Source of the DNA: Pyropia yezoensis
Taxonomy: Eukaryota; Rhodophyta; Bangiophyceae; Bangiales; Bangiaceae
Assembly: GCA_009829735.1 (NCBI GenBank)
Contig: CM020620.1
Coordinates: forward strand, 930,001-994,000
Direction: 5' to 3'
Length of the DNA stretch: 64,000 bases
A program made the position numbers and the translations under genes. The notes under the pieces were generated by a model. That model had not been told where the DNA came from. It saw nothing but the letters and a program-made list of their open reading frames with translations, and did no database searches. This document shows, piece after piece, positions 1 through 10,131 of this stretch (its first letter is position 1; every line of letters starts with the position of its first letter).

Positions 1-492
1 GTAGTCGTCTGGGTCATCGTGAAACATGTACGTCGGCACCCGCTGCTGGTCATCTGGGAAGAGCCCGTAAATAAACGCGCGGGACGAGGCGAGCGTCCGG
101 TCGAGCGACGACGAGACGGCACGGAAGTCGGATGGCACCTTGTAAGCGGCCGTCGCGTTCGCCAGGGCAGGCCCCCCCACCACCTCCCCGACTACCAGTT
201 TGGACTCGTCCTCGAGGTACACCTTCCGCACCAGCTGGCCGAGGGTGTGGAGCTGCTCGACACCGTCGGCCAGGAGGGTGGCGCCGCTCTCGTAGCCAGC
301 CAGGGAGACGGCCGCGTCTTTGTACAGCGGCGTCCGCGCGCCATGCCGATGGATGACCTGAACCTGAAGGAGCTTGGCGGCCGTGGGGGAGGCCGTCGCC
401 GCAGCGGCCGCGAGCGCCGCCACAGCGGCCGCGGCCAAGGGGGGGAGGCCACCCCGCCGCCGGCGGGGCGGGGACCGATGGTCTGGCGCCAT
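1..492 (-). CDS. Secreted histidine acid phosphatase, N-terminal part
   Basis: The minus strand is open from an ATG at 492 to the window edge (164 codons, no stop), so the gene continues beyond base 1. Residues 1-14 are basic (an RRRR run), followed by an Ala-rich hydrophobic stretch to about residue 35, which reads as a signal peptide. Residues 48-55 are IHRHGARTP-like, the histidine acid phosphatase RHGxRxP signature, with His50 as the expected phosphohistidine nucleophile. Further on, a SSSLDRTLASSRAFIYGLFP block matches the conserved family segment after the first helix. The family (acid phosphatase, phytase, inositol polyphosphate phosphatase) removes phosphate from organic phosphates outside the cell or in vacuoles. 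The catalytic HD/HAE motif lies outside the window, so the subtype is unknown. Codon use is GC-rich, as in the other host gene at 58326. Confidence 0.85.
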   Translation of the reverse strand, partial: MAPDHRSPPRRRRGGLPPLAAAAVAALAAAAATASPTAAKLLQVQVIHRHGARTPLYKDAAVSLAGYESGATLLADGVEQLHTLGQLVRKVYLEDESKLVVGEVVGGPALANATAAYKVPSDFRAVSSSLDRTLASSRAFIYGLFPDDQQRVPTYMFHDDPDDY

Positions 493-1427
493 GACCGGGC
501 GCCTGTCGGGAGGAAGCGCGGCGGGGGGGGGGGGGGGGGGGGGAGACACAGAAGAGCCAAGGGCGGAGAGAGAGGGTGGCACGGGGGGGAGAAAGAGAGA
601 GGAAGAGAGGAAGGGTGAGAGAGGGAGGGAAGAGAGAGGGAGGATGAGACTTTGACGGGGGAGAAGGGGTGCCCGAGGGAGTACACACAACGCCGCGCGG
701 CCGCCAGACAGACAGCGCGACAGAAGCGGGATGCGATGGCAGGGGCGAGTTGATGTGAAGAGAGTTGTGGGTGGCGGCCTAACCGCGGCAGCCGCGTGCG
801 CCGCCAAGGTGGCAAGAGCAAGGCAAGCCGCGGCCGTGGCTGGCGCCGCTGCCAGTAGACCTCCACCCGCACAGCGCCTCAATGGACAGGGGGCCCCCAG
901 CCCAGTGAGGGTGGGAGCAGGCTGATCCCCACCACCCGGGGTACATACCCCGCGACGGCGACGCCACCCCCCGGGCACGCCGGGGGGGCCCGCGGCCTCA
1001 CCGCCAGCTCGGGTGGGGTGACAGTGGCGAGACGGATGGCGCGAGGGCGGGCTGTCGCCAAGCGACGTCGCCTCCTCGCCTCCCCCCTCCATTGTCATTG
1101 GACGTCGGCCGCACAGCCACAGCCGCTGGGGGGAGCGGGGCCATGCGGGGCCCGGCCGGGAAAGCAACGGCAACAATGTGAGAGTTATTGCCGATTGACT
1201 TACCTGCATGCAATTATCCGCTTGATACAAAGGACCACCGCCCGACGCCCGGGCACGGGAGGCAACCTTCTTCGTCATATTCACATGGTAGTATCATCAC
1301 GCTGGTACTGACGGTTCCACGCCAGACTCCGACGCCCAGTTCGCCTCCGACCCGACGACTCCGTCGGATCCAAGGCCCAACCACGCCTCGGTCCCCTCCT
1401 CGCCCCACTTCTCCCCTACACAACAAC
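493..1427. other. Intergenic region upstream of the phosphatase gene
   Basis: No gene is supported here. The first part is a likely 5' region of the phosphatase gene: a run of 21 G at 523-543, then a purine-rich tract to about 660 (CT-rich on the transcribed minus strand). From about 1200 the sequence probably already belongs to the retrotransposon fragment whose gag begins at 1428. I could not delimit its 5' LTR. Confidence 0.5.
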
Positions 1428-2487
1428 ATGGCTACCCCACTGGCGGCATTCATCGCCGCCAACCCCGTCGACCCCGTCGACTTCACGGCCCTGAACCCGA
1501 TTCGACGACGCCCACGATGCCGGCGCCCAGCAATGGGACGCCGAGGACACCTGCACCGCCGTTTGCTTTGCCGTCGGCGACTTCGACATCCTATCCCTCT
1601 CTAAGGCGCAACTGCTCCGCATCTCCTATCAAATCAACAGCATCTGGGCCCCGTACCCGATCCACCTCCCCCGTGACAACCCCGACGTGACCCGCGCCGC
1701 GGTTCTCTCCATGTACCTGGCTGGGCGCTTCCTCGAGGTGGCAGACCTACGGGGCCCCGACCCCGCGCTGCGACTGAACGCCACGGTCGACCACACCCTC
1801 CGGCCACACGGCGACGCCCGTTTGCACCACCCACCACACATTGAACCTGCCCAGGTCCCCAACTCTCCCTTGACGTCCGCCAGCGGCTCCCACGAGGCCC
1901 CACACTTCACATCACGCTCATTCTCTGCCCGAGCCGTGGCCGGCTACTACAGCGCGCCGCAGCGCCAGTATGGCGGCAAGGACGACGAGTCAGCCGTGCG
2001 CGCACGCCAGACGTACAACAAGGTGTGCGATGCTTTTGGCGCCCCTCACGATCAGCGGGCCTCTTGCGTGCGGTTTGCCGTGAAGCCAAGCGACCACAAC
2101 CTGCCGGAACTCATCAACGACACTGACGGCTACACCGCGGACGAGCTTTGGGACCTGACCGACCGCAGGGTCAACTCCACGTCGAGGGCTACCCGCATTG
2201 GCCTCGCGTGGAGTCAGACCACCCTCGCCAAGGATCCTGTGCGGCCCGGCGACACTGACGTCATGCGCTTTGAGCGCCTCGTCGGTCGCCTCTCCCTCCT
2301 GCAGTCGCAGATGCCAGCCGGCTACCACACGGCAAACATGCTGACGGACAAGATTATGGACGCCGTACACGGCGAGTGGTTTGAGGCCATGGTCACCCCC
2401 GACGCCGGCGGCGACCCCCACATCCTGGCCTCCCGCATCAAGCTCATGCTCACAACCGGCCCACCCACGGTGACACCCGCACGCTGA
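1428..2487 (+). pseudogene. gag-like protein of the retrotransposon fragment
   Basis: The start chosen is the ATG at 1428 (MATPLAAFIA). The frame then shifts by one near 1495-1500 and continues open to a TGA at 2485-2487. The body is helical and charged, with few low-complexity runs, consistent with a capsid domain. The same polypeptide appears to continue, after another frame change, into the zinc-knuckle segment that follows. I do not match it to a specific gag family; the assignment rests on position before zinc knuckle, protease and integrase. Confidence 0.5.
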
Positions 2488-2888
2488 CACGCACGCCCGA
2501 CACCACCACCCCGCCACCCGCAGCGCCGGCACCAACATCCGGAACCCCGGCGTACGTGGCGGAAAACACAGCCGACGGCGCCGCTGGCTCCTCCCCTGAC
2601 CTCGAGTCGGTTTCTGTCACCCTCACGGCGGACGACCCAGAGCGCCCCAACCCAGTCTTCTACGTCCTGCGGCGCTTCCGTGGCACCTCAACAACGCCCT
2701 ACCGCACCGAGCGGTCGGCAGCCCGTACGTCCATGTCACCCCGAGGGCCTGGACCTTCCAACCCATGCCAAATCTGCAAGGGCACAGACCACTTTGCTCG
2801 GACGTGCCAACAATTCCAAGACTCGATATCGACACACCCGGCGACATCGTTGGCGACGCCTGGCTGCGCAGCAACCCGCAGCACATGA
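2487..2888 (+). pseudogene. gag C-terminus with CCHC zinc knuckle
   Basis: This frame picks up where the gag frame stops: a Pro/Thr-rich linker, then a CX2CX4HX4C zinc knuckle at 2766-2807 (CQICKGTDHFARTC). Such knuckles bind the element's RNA in the nucleocapsid. It overlaps the protease frame that starts near 2765, as expected for a gag-pol frame change. Confidence 0.7.
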
Positions 2889-3250
2889 CGCCCGTCATGC
2901 CATCCTCGCGACGCTTCGCGCTGGGGCATGACGTGCCACCCACAGTCGGACGCACGAGCATACGCATTCACACTACGACGACGACAGGATGCCCACTGGA
3001 GCTCTACCTGCCGGAGGTAACCATCCTTCGCCACGACACCGTCCCCTTCCTGGTCGGATTGCCCTCACACGAGCGCATGCGCATCGTCATCGACACACCT
3101 GCCAAGGCCATCACCGTCGGGACGGCCAAGGCACCGGTACAATGCGCCATCCGGCGCAGTCACCTGGTACTTCCCGTCGGCACGCGGACAAGCCCCGCGC
3201 GACGCCCAACCTCTTCATACTACATTCGGACGGAGATGGCGCTTGTGGAA
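2765..3250 (+). pseudogene. Retropepsin-like protease segment
   Basis: The frame contains a DIDTPGDIVG stretch near 2825, where a retropepsin would have its D-T/S-G active site, and later VPFLVGLPSHERMRIVID, which resembles the C-terminal half of a retroviral aspartic protease (hydrophobic PFLxGL block). The active-site Gly is replaced by Pro, so it is either inactive or a divergent family. It would cleave the gag-pol polyprotein. Beyond about 3250 the frame loses recognisable content. Confidence 0.45.
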
Positions 3251-3671
3251 TATGTGTTACCCAGTAAAAGGATATGGGACCGACCGGCGCCCGGAAGGCA
3301 AAGAGGGAGCTATTACCGTAAAGGCAAAGAAGACAGACCTTTAGCTCCAGGACGTTCGATGGGGATCAAGCCGGCCAAACGGCAGCGGCGAGCCCCCACG
3401 TCGCCTATACCGGGCGAAACAATATGCCGGTCGAGCGACCGAGCGAAGGCCGGACGGCCGATCGCTACGAGCATAGCAAACAATATAAAAGATCCCTCCA
3501 AAGCAAGGACAGATAAACAATGCAAAACAAAAGTAGTCCCCCAAAGGGCGAGCCACAAGCGGACCCAGACCAACAAGGCTGGGACCACCAGTCAAGGGGG
3601 CTACTTGCCCATAAATACCGGAAATCGGTACGGTGGGCGGATATGCTACAGCGCTGGCTCACTGACAGTTT
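3251..3671 (+). other. Unrecognised stretch between protease and integrase
   Basis: One frame stays open and rich in Arg, Lys and Pro, but no domain is visible. It could be the spacer of a copia-type polyprotein or decayed sequence. Confidence 0.4.
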
Positions 3672-4353
3672 GGGCACGCCAGCGTCGACACTATCACGGC
3701 GGCGTTCCCGCCCAACACATTCAGCACCGCCGACGTGGCCCACCTCAAGGACGTGTCGGAAGTATGCGTACCCCGTCAGGCTTACTCGCACCTTCCCCGC
3801 CGCCCGCGCTTCTCCCTCCCCAACAGACCACACACGTGCAACCGTGTAGTGGCCGTGGACGTCTTTCAAATTGCTCCCGACCTCCCCAAGGTTCTTGACA
3901 TCACCTGCGTCGACACAGACTACGGAAAAGGACGGTTCGTGTCCTCCATGCACGGCCCCGCCGTCTTTGCTGTCCTATACGTCGCCTGGCTCGCCATCTG
4001 GGGTTGCATGGAAATCATCATCTTGGACCGCGGCACGGAGAACGAGAACGACGCGGTCATCAATGGCGTGACATCAATGGGCATCCACTGGCGGGCCGCT
4101 CCCACCGAAGCGCCGTGGGGGATCGGCCGCAATGAGCGGCACCACGGCCCCATCCGTGCCGCATTTCTCAAGATTCGGATGAAGACGCCCGGCCTGGCGC
4201 CGGACATCGCTCTCGCTATGGCCTACAAGGCCCGTATTGACGCACCCCGTGCGCACGGCACAAGTCTAACGGCTGTCGTCACCGGCGAGCTGCCACGATT
4301 GTTGATTGGCGACAACACCCAAGCTGACCGGGCCGTCGCCGCCCGCGCACATG
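3672..4353 (+). pseudogene. Integrase core, truncated
   Basis: The frame begins with GHASVDTI, like the His of a pre-integrase zinc finger, with a single Cys left further on (EVCVP). The DDE core follows: Asp in VVAVDVFQI, Asp in ILDRGTENEN and Glu in IGRNERHHGP, with retroviral-type spacing. The enzyme would insert element cDNA into host DNA. The frame runs directly into the LTR at 4354 and ends at a chance stop there, so the C-terminus is lost. A retroviral-type integrase is clear; the copia assignment rests on gene order. Confidence 0.65.
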
Positions 4354-4716
4354 TGTAGCACAATAGGGAACCGCTGCACGTCCACTCTCAGGGAACACTC
4401 ACCAAGGGGGATCGGCACCAACGTCACCGGGAGGCCATGGTTGCTGTCCCTGGAGCGCAAGGCACGGGACCAAGATGGGAGCCCAAATGGGAGGGGTTTG
4501 TTGTTCTACCATGGCCAGCGGTGAACTCGCCGCCGGCCCCCTCGTTATAAACCCTCGGAGACACCACTAACTACCCTCCACCCCAAGATCCAAGTCCCTC
4601 TGGTCAAACGTAACTTATAGATACCGTGACCAATACGGACTCCCAAATTGAAAGTTAAGAGTTAGAAGTAGTCCCCCCTATATTAGAGTCACAATACGGT
4701 CATCCATATTGCTACA
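4354..4716 (-). repeat. 3' LTR of the first chromovirus
   Basis: 363 bp, starting TGTAGC and ending GCTACA (6-bp terminal inverted repeat, TG...CA). It matches 17338-17699 along its length. It holds a TATA-like TTATAAA at 4545-4551 that could work in either direction; on plus it would point at the antisense ORF. Confidence 0.9.
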
Positions 4717-4730
4717 TATCCCCCCCTTAG
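4717..4730 (-). other. Polypurine tract of the first chromovirus
   Basis: On minus, CTAAGGGGGGGATA lies directly against the 3' LTR, the place and composition expected for the plus-strand primer of reverse transcription. Confidence 0.65.
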
Positions 4731-5299
4731 ATTCGGCCCGTCCTCGGGTCGAGTTGCATTCGGGTTTCCGAATGTAAGTGGGTCGCGCGACCGTTTACCA
4801 GTCGGGTGGGGCTTTGCGCCCTGTCGCGGCAGACATCCCTTTTCGGGGTTGTCTGAGGGGGGTGCCTCCCTTTGTGTGGTACACACACGATCCGTATTCC
4901 GGACCGTTGAATGCCCGATGCTGGTTTTCGTGTCACGACCCCCCTCTCCGGGGGGTGGTGCAAGCGGGTCCGCCACCAGGCGTCTGGTGGTAGGGGTGCT
5001 CTCGTGTGGACGAGTGAGTGGGGGCGGGGGCTGCCCACGTTGCGCGGGGGCGGTTGTGGGGTGACCCCCCTCGATTACCCCGTGCGGGGGCGTGGCTCTG
5101 ACCCAGGTGCCTGGGTGGAGCGACCTCGTAGCTCGGTTGGCGCGGGTCGTCCCGCGTCGCCGTATCGCTCGTGCTGAGCTGTGTGGTTACAAGCGCGGGT
5201 GCCCGCGCTTCCCTGGCTCGTCCCTGTGCACTCCCCGTACGTGGTCGAGCCGGCTGCGGCTTCTTGGCACGGGGAACCCCTGCTACCCCCGGATCCACC
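4731..5299. other. Leader between LTR and antisense ORF
   Basis: No gene seen. G-rich on plus from about 4950. It would be the 5' leader of a plus-strand transcript started in the LTR and the 3' untranslated part of the minus-strand genomic RNA. Confidence 0.4.
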
Positions 5300-7665
5300 A
5301 TGTCGGACCACCAGGTGCCCGGGGGCACGGACGACCTCCTGCTTGAGGAGGAGGAGGTGATGCAGGACGACGTTCCCGTCTCTGCCACCTCTGCCGAGGG
5401 ATTCCTCGCCAGCTCGTCTGAGGACGACGAGGATCGGGTGACCGTCCGCGTGTCGGCGGCGGGCCCGCCGGGCGGACTGTCGTCCGTCTGCAGCGGCACG
5501 ACGGCGCTGTCCGAGGGCGGTCAACCCCGTGTGGCGGTGCCTGTTCCTTTTCCTCCGGCGGCCCGGATGGCTCCTGTCGCCGGTGCCGGCGTGGCGCTAC
5601 CTCAAGAAGGTGCTGCCGCTGCTGCTGATGGCTGTGGCGGCGCCCCGGCCGGGACGGCGGGTCAAGATGGTGCGGGTACCCGCCCGGTTGGTGGTCCGTC
5701 TACAGGGGCGGTTGGGGGTCTACCCTATCCGTCCCCGTTGTGCCCTCGTCGGGCCGGGGTGGTCACGGCGCACTTCCCGCGGTGCCGCGGGCGACTGTCG
5801 GTCAAGAAGTATCTTCCCCGATGGCGGTGGACTCCGGGAGTTACTCCGGGCGGGCACCCGCCCTTCTTCTTCCTCCTCGCCCCCGTGCGCCTGCGGCGCC
5901 GGCCCATCTGCCAGTGGGGCTTCCCCTGGCGCCGCCGATTCTTCCTGAGACCGCCTGGGTTGCCCCGCTGGGTGGCGGCGTCGCCTTGGTGGCGGGCCAC
6001 CCCCCTATGTCGGTGTCCGACTTGGTGGCTCGGGTTCGAGGCCTTACTGTGCAAGAGCCCATGGACTCTGCTGGTCGGATGCGGGTGGACTTCCACCCGC
6101 CGAGCTACCGCGGAGAATTCTCCCGGCGCATTAAGTTGGACCCGAGTTGGGAGCGGGAGTTGGCGCGGCTGGTGAACCAGCCGAATGCGGTCTGTGTGGA
6201 GCATCATTGGATACTGAGTCAGCCGGACGACCTGCATGCCCAGCTCTGGCGCACCCGGGTCGGGCGGGGTGAGGTCTTCCTCAACCCCGCGTTCGGGGTA
6301 TGCGACTTGGTTGCTCCGGCGTTGCCGCGGGACGTTGACTATCCGGCTAGTGCTCGGGGGGTTGCGGCCGCTGTTACCCCTGTTGCGTTCGGGCACACCG
6401 TGCCCAATACCGGCCGGTATCCCGGGTTTCAGTAATTCCCGGGGGTATCCCTGTATCTGAAGTTGACGGCGCCGTACCCGCCCATGGCGGGGCTGAAGTC
6501 GGCGTCAAGCTGGCGACGCGACCATGGTGTCATGGCGGATGCGTTCCGCACCGATATAACGTGTTCGTTGCAGACCGGTAACGGTCGAGCGCCGGTGTAT
6601 ACTCCAGTGCGCCCGCCTCTATGGCAGGAGGGGTGGGAACCCGCCCCGGATTTCCGGGTTGACACCGGCTCGTGCCTCCGATACTTCAGAAGTGTGTTGG
6701 CCTCTCGGCCTGTCCACCCGTTGCAGGGGACCTTCACCCTCGAGGTTACCCTCGGGCAGGCTTCCTCCTTCCTGTTGTCCGTCCGTCGGCAGGGTCGGCT
6801 GTTTCATCTTCCGAAGGGTGTCCGTCGGCATACTGGGGAGTTAGGCGTTGACCTCATTGCTGCCAAGACGGGGCTGGACCGTGAGTTTGAGAACCTCTTG
6901 GCCGTTCACGATGCCGTGAACTGGGCGGAGGTGTTGAAACTACCCCCGTGTCGAGATCCGTAGGCTGGGGCTGCCCCCTTGCCCCGTCACTCGTTGCGCA
7001 TCCGGCGCACTCAGCCGGGTGAGCCCAATTACCGTGGGTGGGCGTCCACCGAGGCTGTTCCTGACCTGGGTATTCCCATGGTCATCCATGACCCTCTTCA
7101 GGTCATAGCCCCGTGGTTCGGTTACCCGATACCGGTGGGGGTTGGCCGTCGTCCCCGAGAGTGGGACTCTACGGGTGGGGAGCGTGAGGTGTCCCGTCTT
7201 CGGGCGGAGTCCCGCCGGGTTTACGGCGGAGCCCCTTCCGTGGGGTCCTACCGTGCCTCGTATCGGGCGGCACTGGCTCCGGTGGTAGCCGTATCGGCTC
7301 CTGTGGCTCCTCTGGCTGCGCCAGTGTCTCCTTCCGTGCCTGTCATGCCGGACGGGGGTCCCCGTCTACGAAATGAGGGCGTTGACGCCCTCATTACCCG
7401 CGAGCTGCGGGAGGGTCTCTCTGTTAGCTGGGGGGCTATCCCCCCAGGTGCTGCGCTGGTTGGTACCGCGCGCTGCTTCGGTGGGGTGCTGGACCGCCTC
7501 CAGCTAGCTCTGGAGGAAGTGGAGGCTGGTCGCAGCACCCTCATGGAGCTATGCACTGAGGTAACTCAGGCGATTAACCGTCATGAGATTGCCGACCGGT
7601 GGAGTATGGAGGTGTACGCGTCTACGCGTGAGTGGCCTCCTTCGGGCAGCGGGGGTACCCCCTGA
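5300..7665 (+). pseudogene. Antisense ORF of the first chromovirus
   Basis: About 788 codons on the strand opposite gag-pol. The start chosen is the ATG at 5300 (MSDHQVPGG), followed by an acidic N-terminus (LLLEEEE, SSSEDDEDR). The frame shifts once between about 5740 and 5790. It then stays in a single frame to the TGA at 7663-7665, broken only by TAA at 6433-6435 and TAG at 6961-6963. The middle is Pro/Ala-rich and the last 400 codons look globular. The C-terminus (LVGT, VLDRL, INRHEIADRWS) aligns in order with the antisense ORF of the second chromovirus (LVLGT, VVDRV, FTRHGLAQQWS). I recognise no domain, signal peptide or membrane segment, so the function is unknown. Extra antisense ORFs after pol are known from some plant Ty3/gypsy elements. 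Confidence 0.65.
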
Positions 7666-8114
7666 AGAGTGCTGTTGCTATGAGGGAGAGGCACCCGGTG
7701 ACCCTTATGGTGGCCGGTTAGTAGTGAGTATAAACTCATCCCCCGCTGGGGCGTTTGCATGATTCGTATGGCTGCCTTCGGGGAGTACCCCGTCTGCCTT
7801 AGCAGTGGCTTGCCTTGGTTTTTCTTGCGCCCCCCACCCATCCTGGTTGGGTAATACTCGTGAAGGTCAACCTTCCTCGGTCCGTCACTTGCCCCATGGC
7901 TGAAGGTTTCCCTTGGTGTAAGCCTCAGGTTACTTTGAAATTATCGGAGTTATTCATCCCCTTCAAGTAGAACTTGTTAAAGTCAGTAGCCCACTTAGTT
8001 TGCCTAAGTCTGCTCCGACTTAGTGAACCTAAGTCTTGCCGAATCCATGTGACACCCTACTTAGTAGGTATAAGCCTCACCCCCCAACAGCCGAAGTCGG
8101 TGTCGGTTGGGTTG
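7666..8114. other. Region between convergent antisense ORF and pol ends
   Basis: No gene. Both transcription units end here, and it contains the hairpin cluster at 7993-8068. Confidence 0.5.
7993..8068. repeat. Three successive small hairpins
   Basis: ACTTAG/CTAAGT with a 5-nt loop (7993-8009), GACTTAG/CTAAGTC with a 5-nt loop (8017-8035), and CCTACT/AGTAGG around a single T (8056-8068). Being symmetric, they would form in RNA from either strand, right where the two units meet. Confidence 0.6.
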
Positions 8115-8884
8115 TTACAGTAGGCGTCGTCGCCTCATATAAGGCATGAGCAGTTGGCGCGGTATATTCGCAGCTTGTTCCCACGTGGGTGAGTCGTATC
8201 CCACCCACATCACGTTGACGTACCAGGGTCCTGGTAGGTCCGGGTCGGTGTGTCCGACCACGCTCTCCACTTGGTACGGAATCCCATCCGGTCCTACCGG
8301 GTCATCTGACCGGTGGGTTGTAAGAGCTTCATGTAGCAACCCAGCCGGTACCGGCTGAGGCTGTTCCGGCTTCGGAGCAGGTGTCACATCACTGAGATTG
8401 ATGCGTTGTATATTCGTATCGGAGTGCAGGATTACACAGTGATCATCTCTGTGTAGGATCTGGTACGGTCCCTTGACCGGTTGCATAAGCTTGTTCCCTC
8501 GGATCTTCTGGTGTCTGATATATACCCAGTCACCTGTTACCAGGGTTGCGTTGCGTACCCGTAGTCGGGCGTCGAAGTTCTTCTTGTATCGAAGTTGTGT
8601 ACGGTCAAGGGCACCCTTGAGCTTAGGTATCATCCACGATAGCTTGGCCAACCAAGCTAAGTGGATCCGTTCGGCCGGTCGGCCCTTCGGTATGTCATAC
8701 CGAGTGCATCTACCCGGTGGCAACGTCAGGTTACCGACGCCCATTGGCATGACCCACTCCAATGGAGCAATGCTGGTGCTCCGGTGGGGCCTGGCATTAT
8801 ATGCCAGGGTCAATACGGACAGAAGCCTGTCCCACGTGTTCGTGTGTTCCGCCACATAGCAATGGAGCATTTTGACGATGGTGC
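8115..8884 (-). pseudogene. Integrase C-terminus plus chromodomain
   Basis: On minus this begins inside the integrase core (NTWDRLLSVLTLAYN, PHRSTSIAPLEW), goes through the linker and the GDWVYIRHQK box typical of the integrase C-terminal domain, and ends with a chromodomain (YQVESVVGH ... WYVNVMWVGY ... TWEQAANIP). Chromodomains steer integration to methylated-histone chromatin and define chromoviruses. The first 172 bp duplicate 9960-10131, so this part comes from a different copy, or was separated from the rest of integrase by the 8885-9959 block. Confidence 0.85.
8713..8884 (-). repeat. Direct repeat copy A inside integrase
   Basis: 172 bp matching 9960-10131 at about 92% identity (my count by eye). 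Both copies encode the same integrase segment (KHTNTWDRLLSVLTLAYN and its variant). Confidence 0.85.
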
Positions 8885-9959
8885 ATTCCGTGACGAGTCT
8901 GCTTCCTGCGACCCCCTTTCCCCCCCCCCCCCCCCCTCCCCTCCCCAATTCGTCCCCCCCCCTTCGTCCCCCCCCCCCTCGCACCCCACGCCTCGCATCC
9001 CCTCAATGTAGAGGCGGGACGAGCTGCAAGCGCCGCTGTCGCAAGCCACGTCGGTGGTGTTGGTCGGGGATGGTCGCAGGCTGCAGCGGTACGGGCTGGA
9101 GCACCGTCTGTCGCCGTTGCCAGCCACGGTTGCCCGGCAGCAGAGGAGGTGGGCAACAGCGGCAATGCCAGTGGCGGGAGGCACACGGTGGCAGAGGTGG
9201 TGGTAGGCACCGTGGACGATGCAGTGGCGTCCGCGGCTGCGGTGGGCGAGGCGGTCGCGGCCAGGGCGGAAGAGGCGGCGTCGGTGGCGGCCGCGGTGGC
9301 GGAGGTGGTCGCGGTCGCGGCTGCGGTGGTGGAGACGGCGGGCGTGTTGGTATCGACGACGGTGGTGGAGGCAGAGGGCAGCGGCGACCGCAGGTGGGGG
9401 GGTGCGGGGGCCGGCGGCTGTCGAGCTTGCCCATGTCTGGCGCTCACTAGGCGGAGACACTAGGCGCCGACACTGCGTCTGGGCCCTCTGTCTGGCGCAC
9501 GCCAGACACCGGCTCTTTGCCCTGGCACGGACACCGCATGTGGCCGTGTCGGTGTCGGTGTCAGTGCGCAGGATCTCGGCGATCGAGGTGGCCCGCCACG
9601 GTGCACTATTTGCACTCGCCGGCGTGAGACGTGCTCGCAACTACCATTTTGAATAAAACAATAGAAAGTGCACAAAAATCAAAAAACAATTCCACATGAA
9701 CCGGAAGAAAGCGGGCCGGCATCCGGTTGCTGCCGGATACCCATTGCGATGCCTATTCAATTCACTGCATGTTTTCTGTGCATTTCGCTCTGCATCGCGT
9801 TGTATGCGTGGATGCATAATCACTGTACCGCGTGACTTTCACGGCTCTTGAGTACTGCTGAAATGCAGACATTGCACTGCAATTGTTGCATTTCAAAAGG
9901 GGTTGAAATGCGTGAAAAATATGCAGCGAATTGCAGTGGTTCCGGTCGCCGACGATCTG
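8885..9959. other. Foreign block inside the integrase gene
   Basis: About 1.07 kb between the two integrase repeat copies. The left part has long C runs (about 8912-8990) and a GC-rich, Ala/Val-coding-like stretch. From about 9640 it becomes AT-rich, with a polyadenylation-like AATAAAA near 9652, many TGCA motifs and a GAAATGCA/TGCATTTC inverted pair near 9858-9896. No protein family is recognised. The composition differs sharply from the retroelement, so it is an insertion or the join of two rearranged copies. Confidence 0.6.
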
Positions 9960-10131
9960 CCCGGTGGCAGCGTCAGGTTACCGACGCCCATCGGCATGAC
10001 CCATTCCAGTGGAGCAATGTTGGTGCTTCGGTGGGGCCTGGCATTATATGCCAGGGTCAATACGGAGAGAAGCCTGTCCCACGTGTTCGTGTGTTTCGCC
10101 ACATTGCATTGGAGCATTTTGACGCTGGTGC
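9960..10131 (-). repeat. Direct repeat copy B inside integrase
   Basis: Partner of 8713-8884, same orientation and length. It continues smoothly on its right into the upstream part of the integrase core, while its left edge drops into unrelated DNA. Confidence 0.85.

Larger units (their letters stand above)
1428..4353 (+). mobile_element. Retrotransposon fragment, gag-protease-integrase order
   Basis: A plus-strand succession of gag, CCHC zinc knuckle, protease-like segment and integrase core, with no reverse transcriptase between protease and integrase. That order is the Ty1/copia one; in Ty3/gypsy RT comes before integrase. The piece is decayed (at least two frame changes) and stops at 4353, where the LTR of the chromovirus begins, so RT and 3' LTR are missing. 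No left LTR was found. The other flank of the chromovirus (17700 on) does not continue the integrase frame, so the rest of this element is not where a simple nested insertion would put it. Confidence 0.6.

Noticed and set aside
192..872. Long minus-strand Pro/Ser/Arg-rich frame at the left edge
   Set aside because: It is the wrong frame across the histidine acid phosphatase N-terminus; the true frame has the RHG motif and a signal peptide.
1299..1320. TGGTACTGACGG as a primer-binding site for the left retrotransposon fragment
   Set aside because: No LTR end (CA) precedes it and no second LTR exists to test it.
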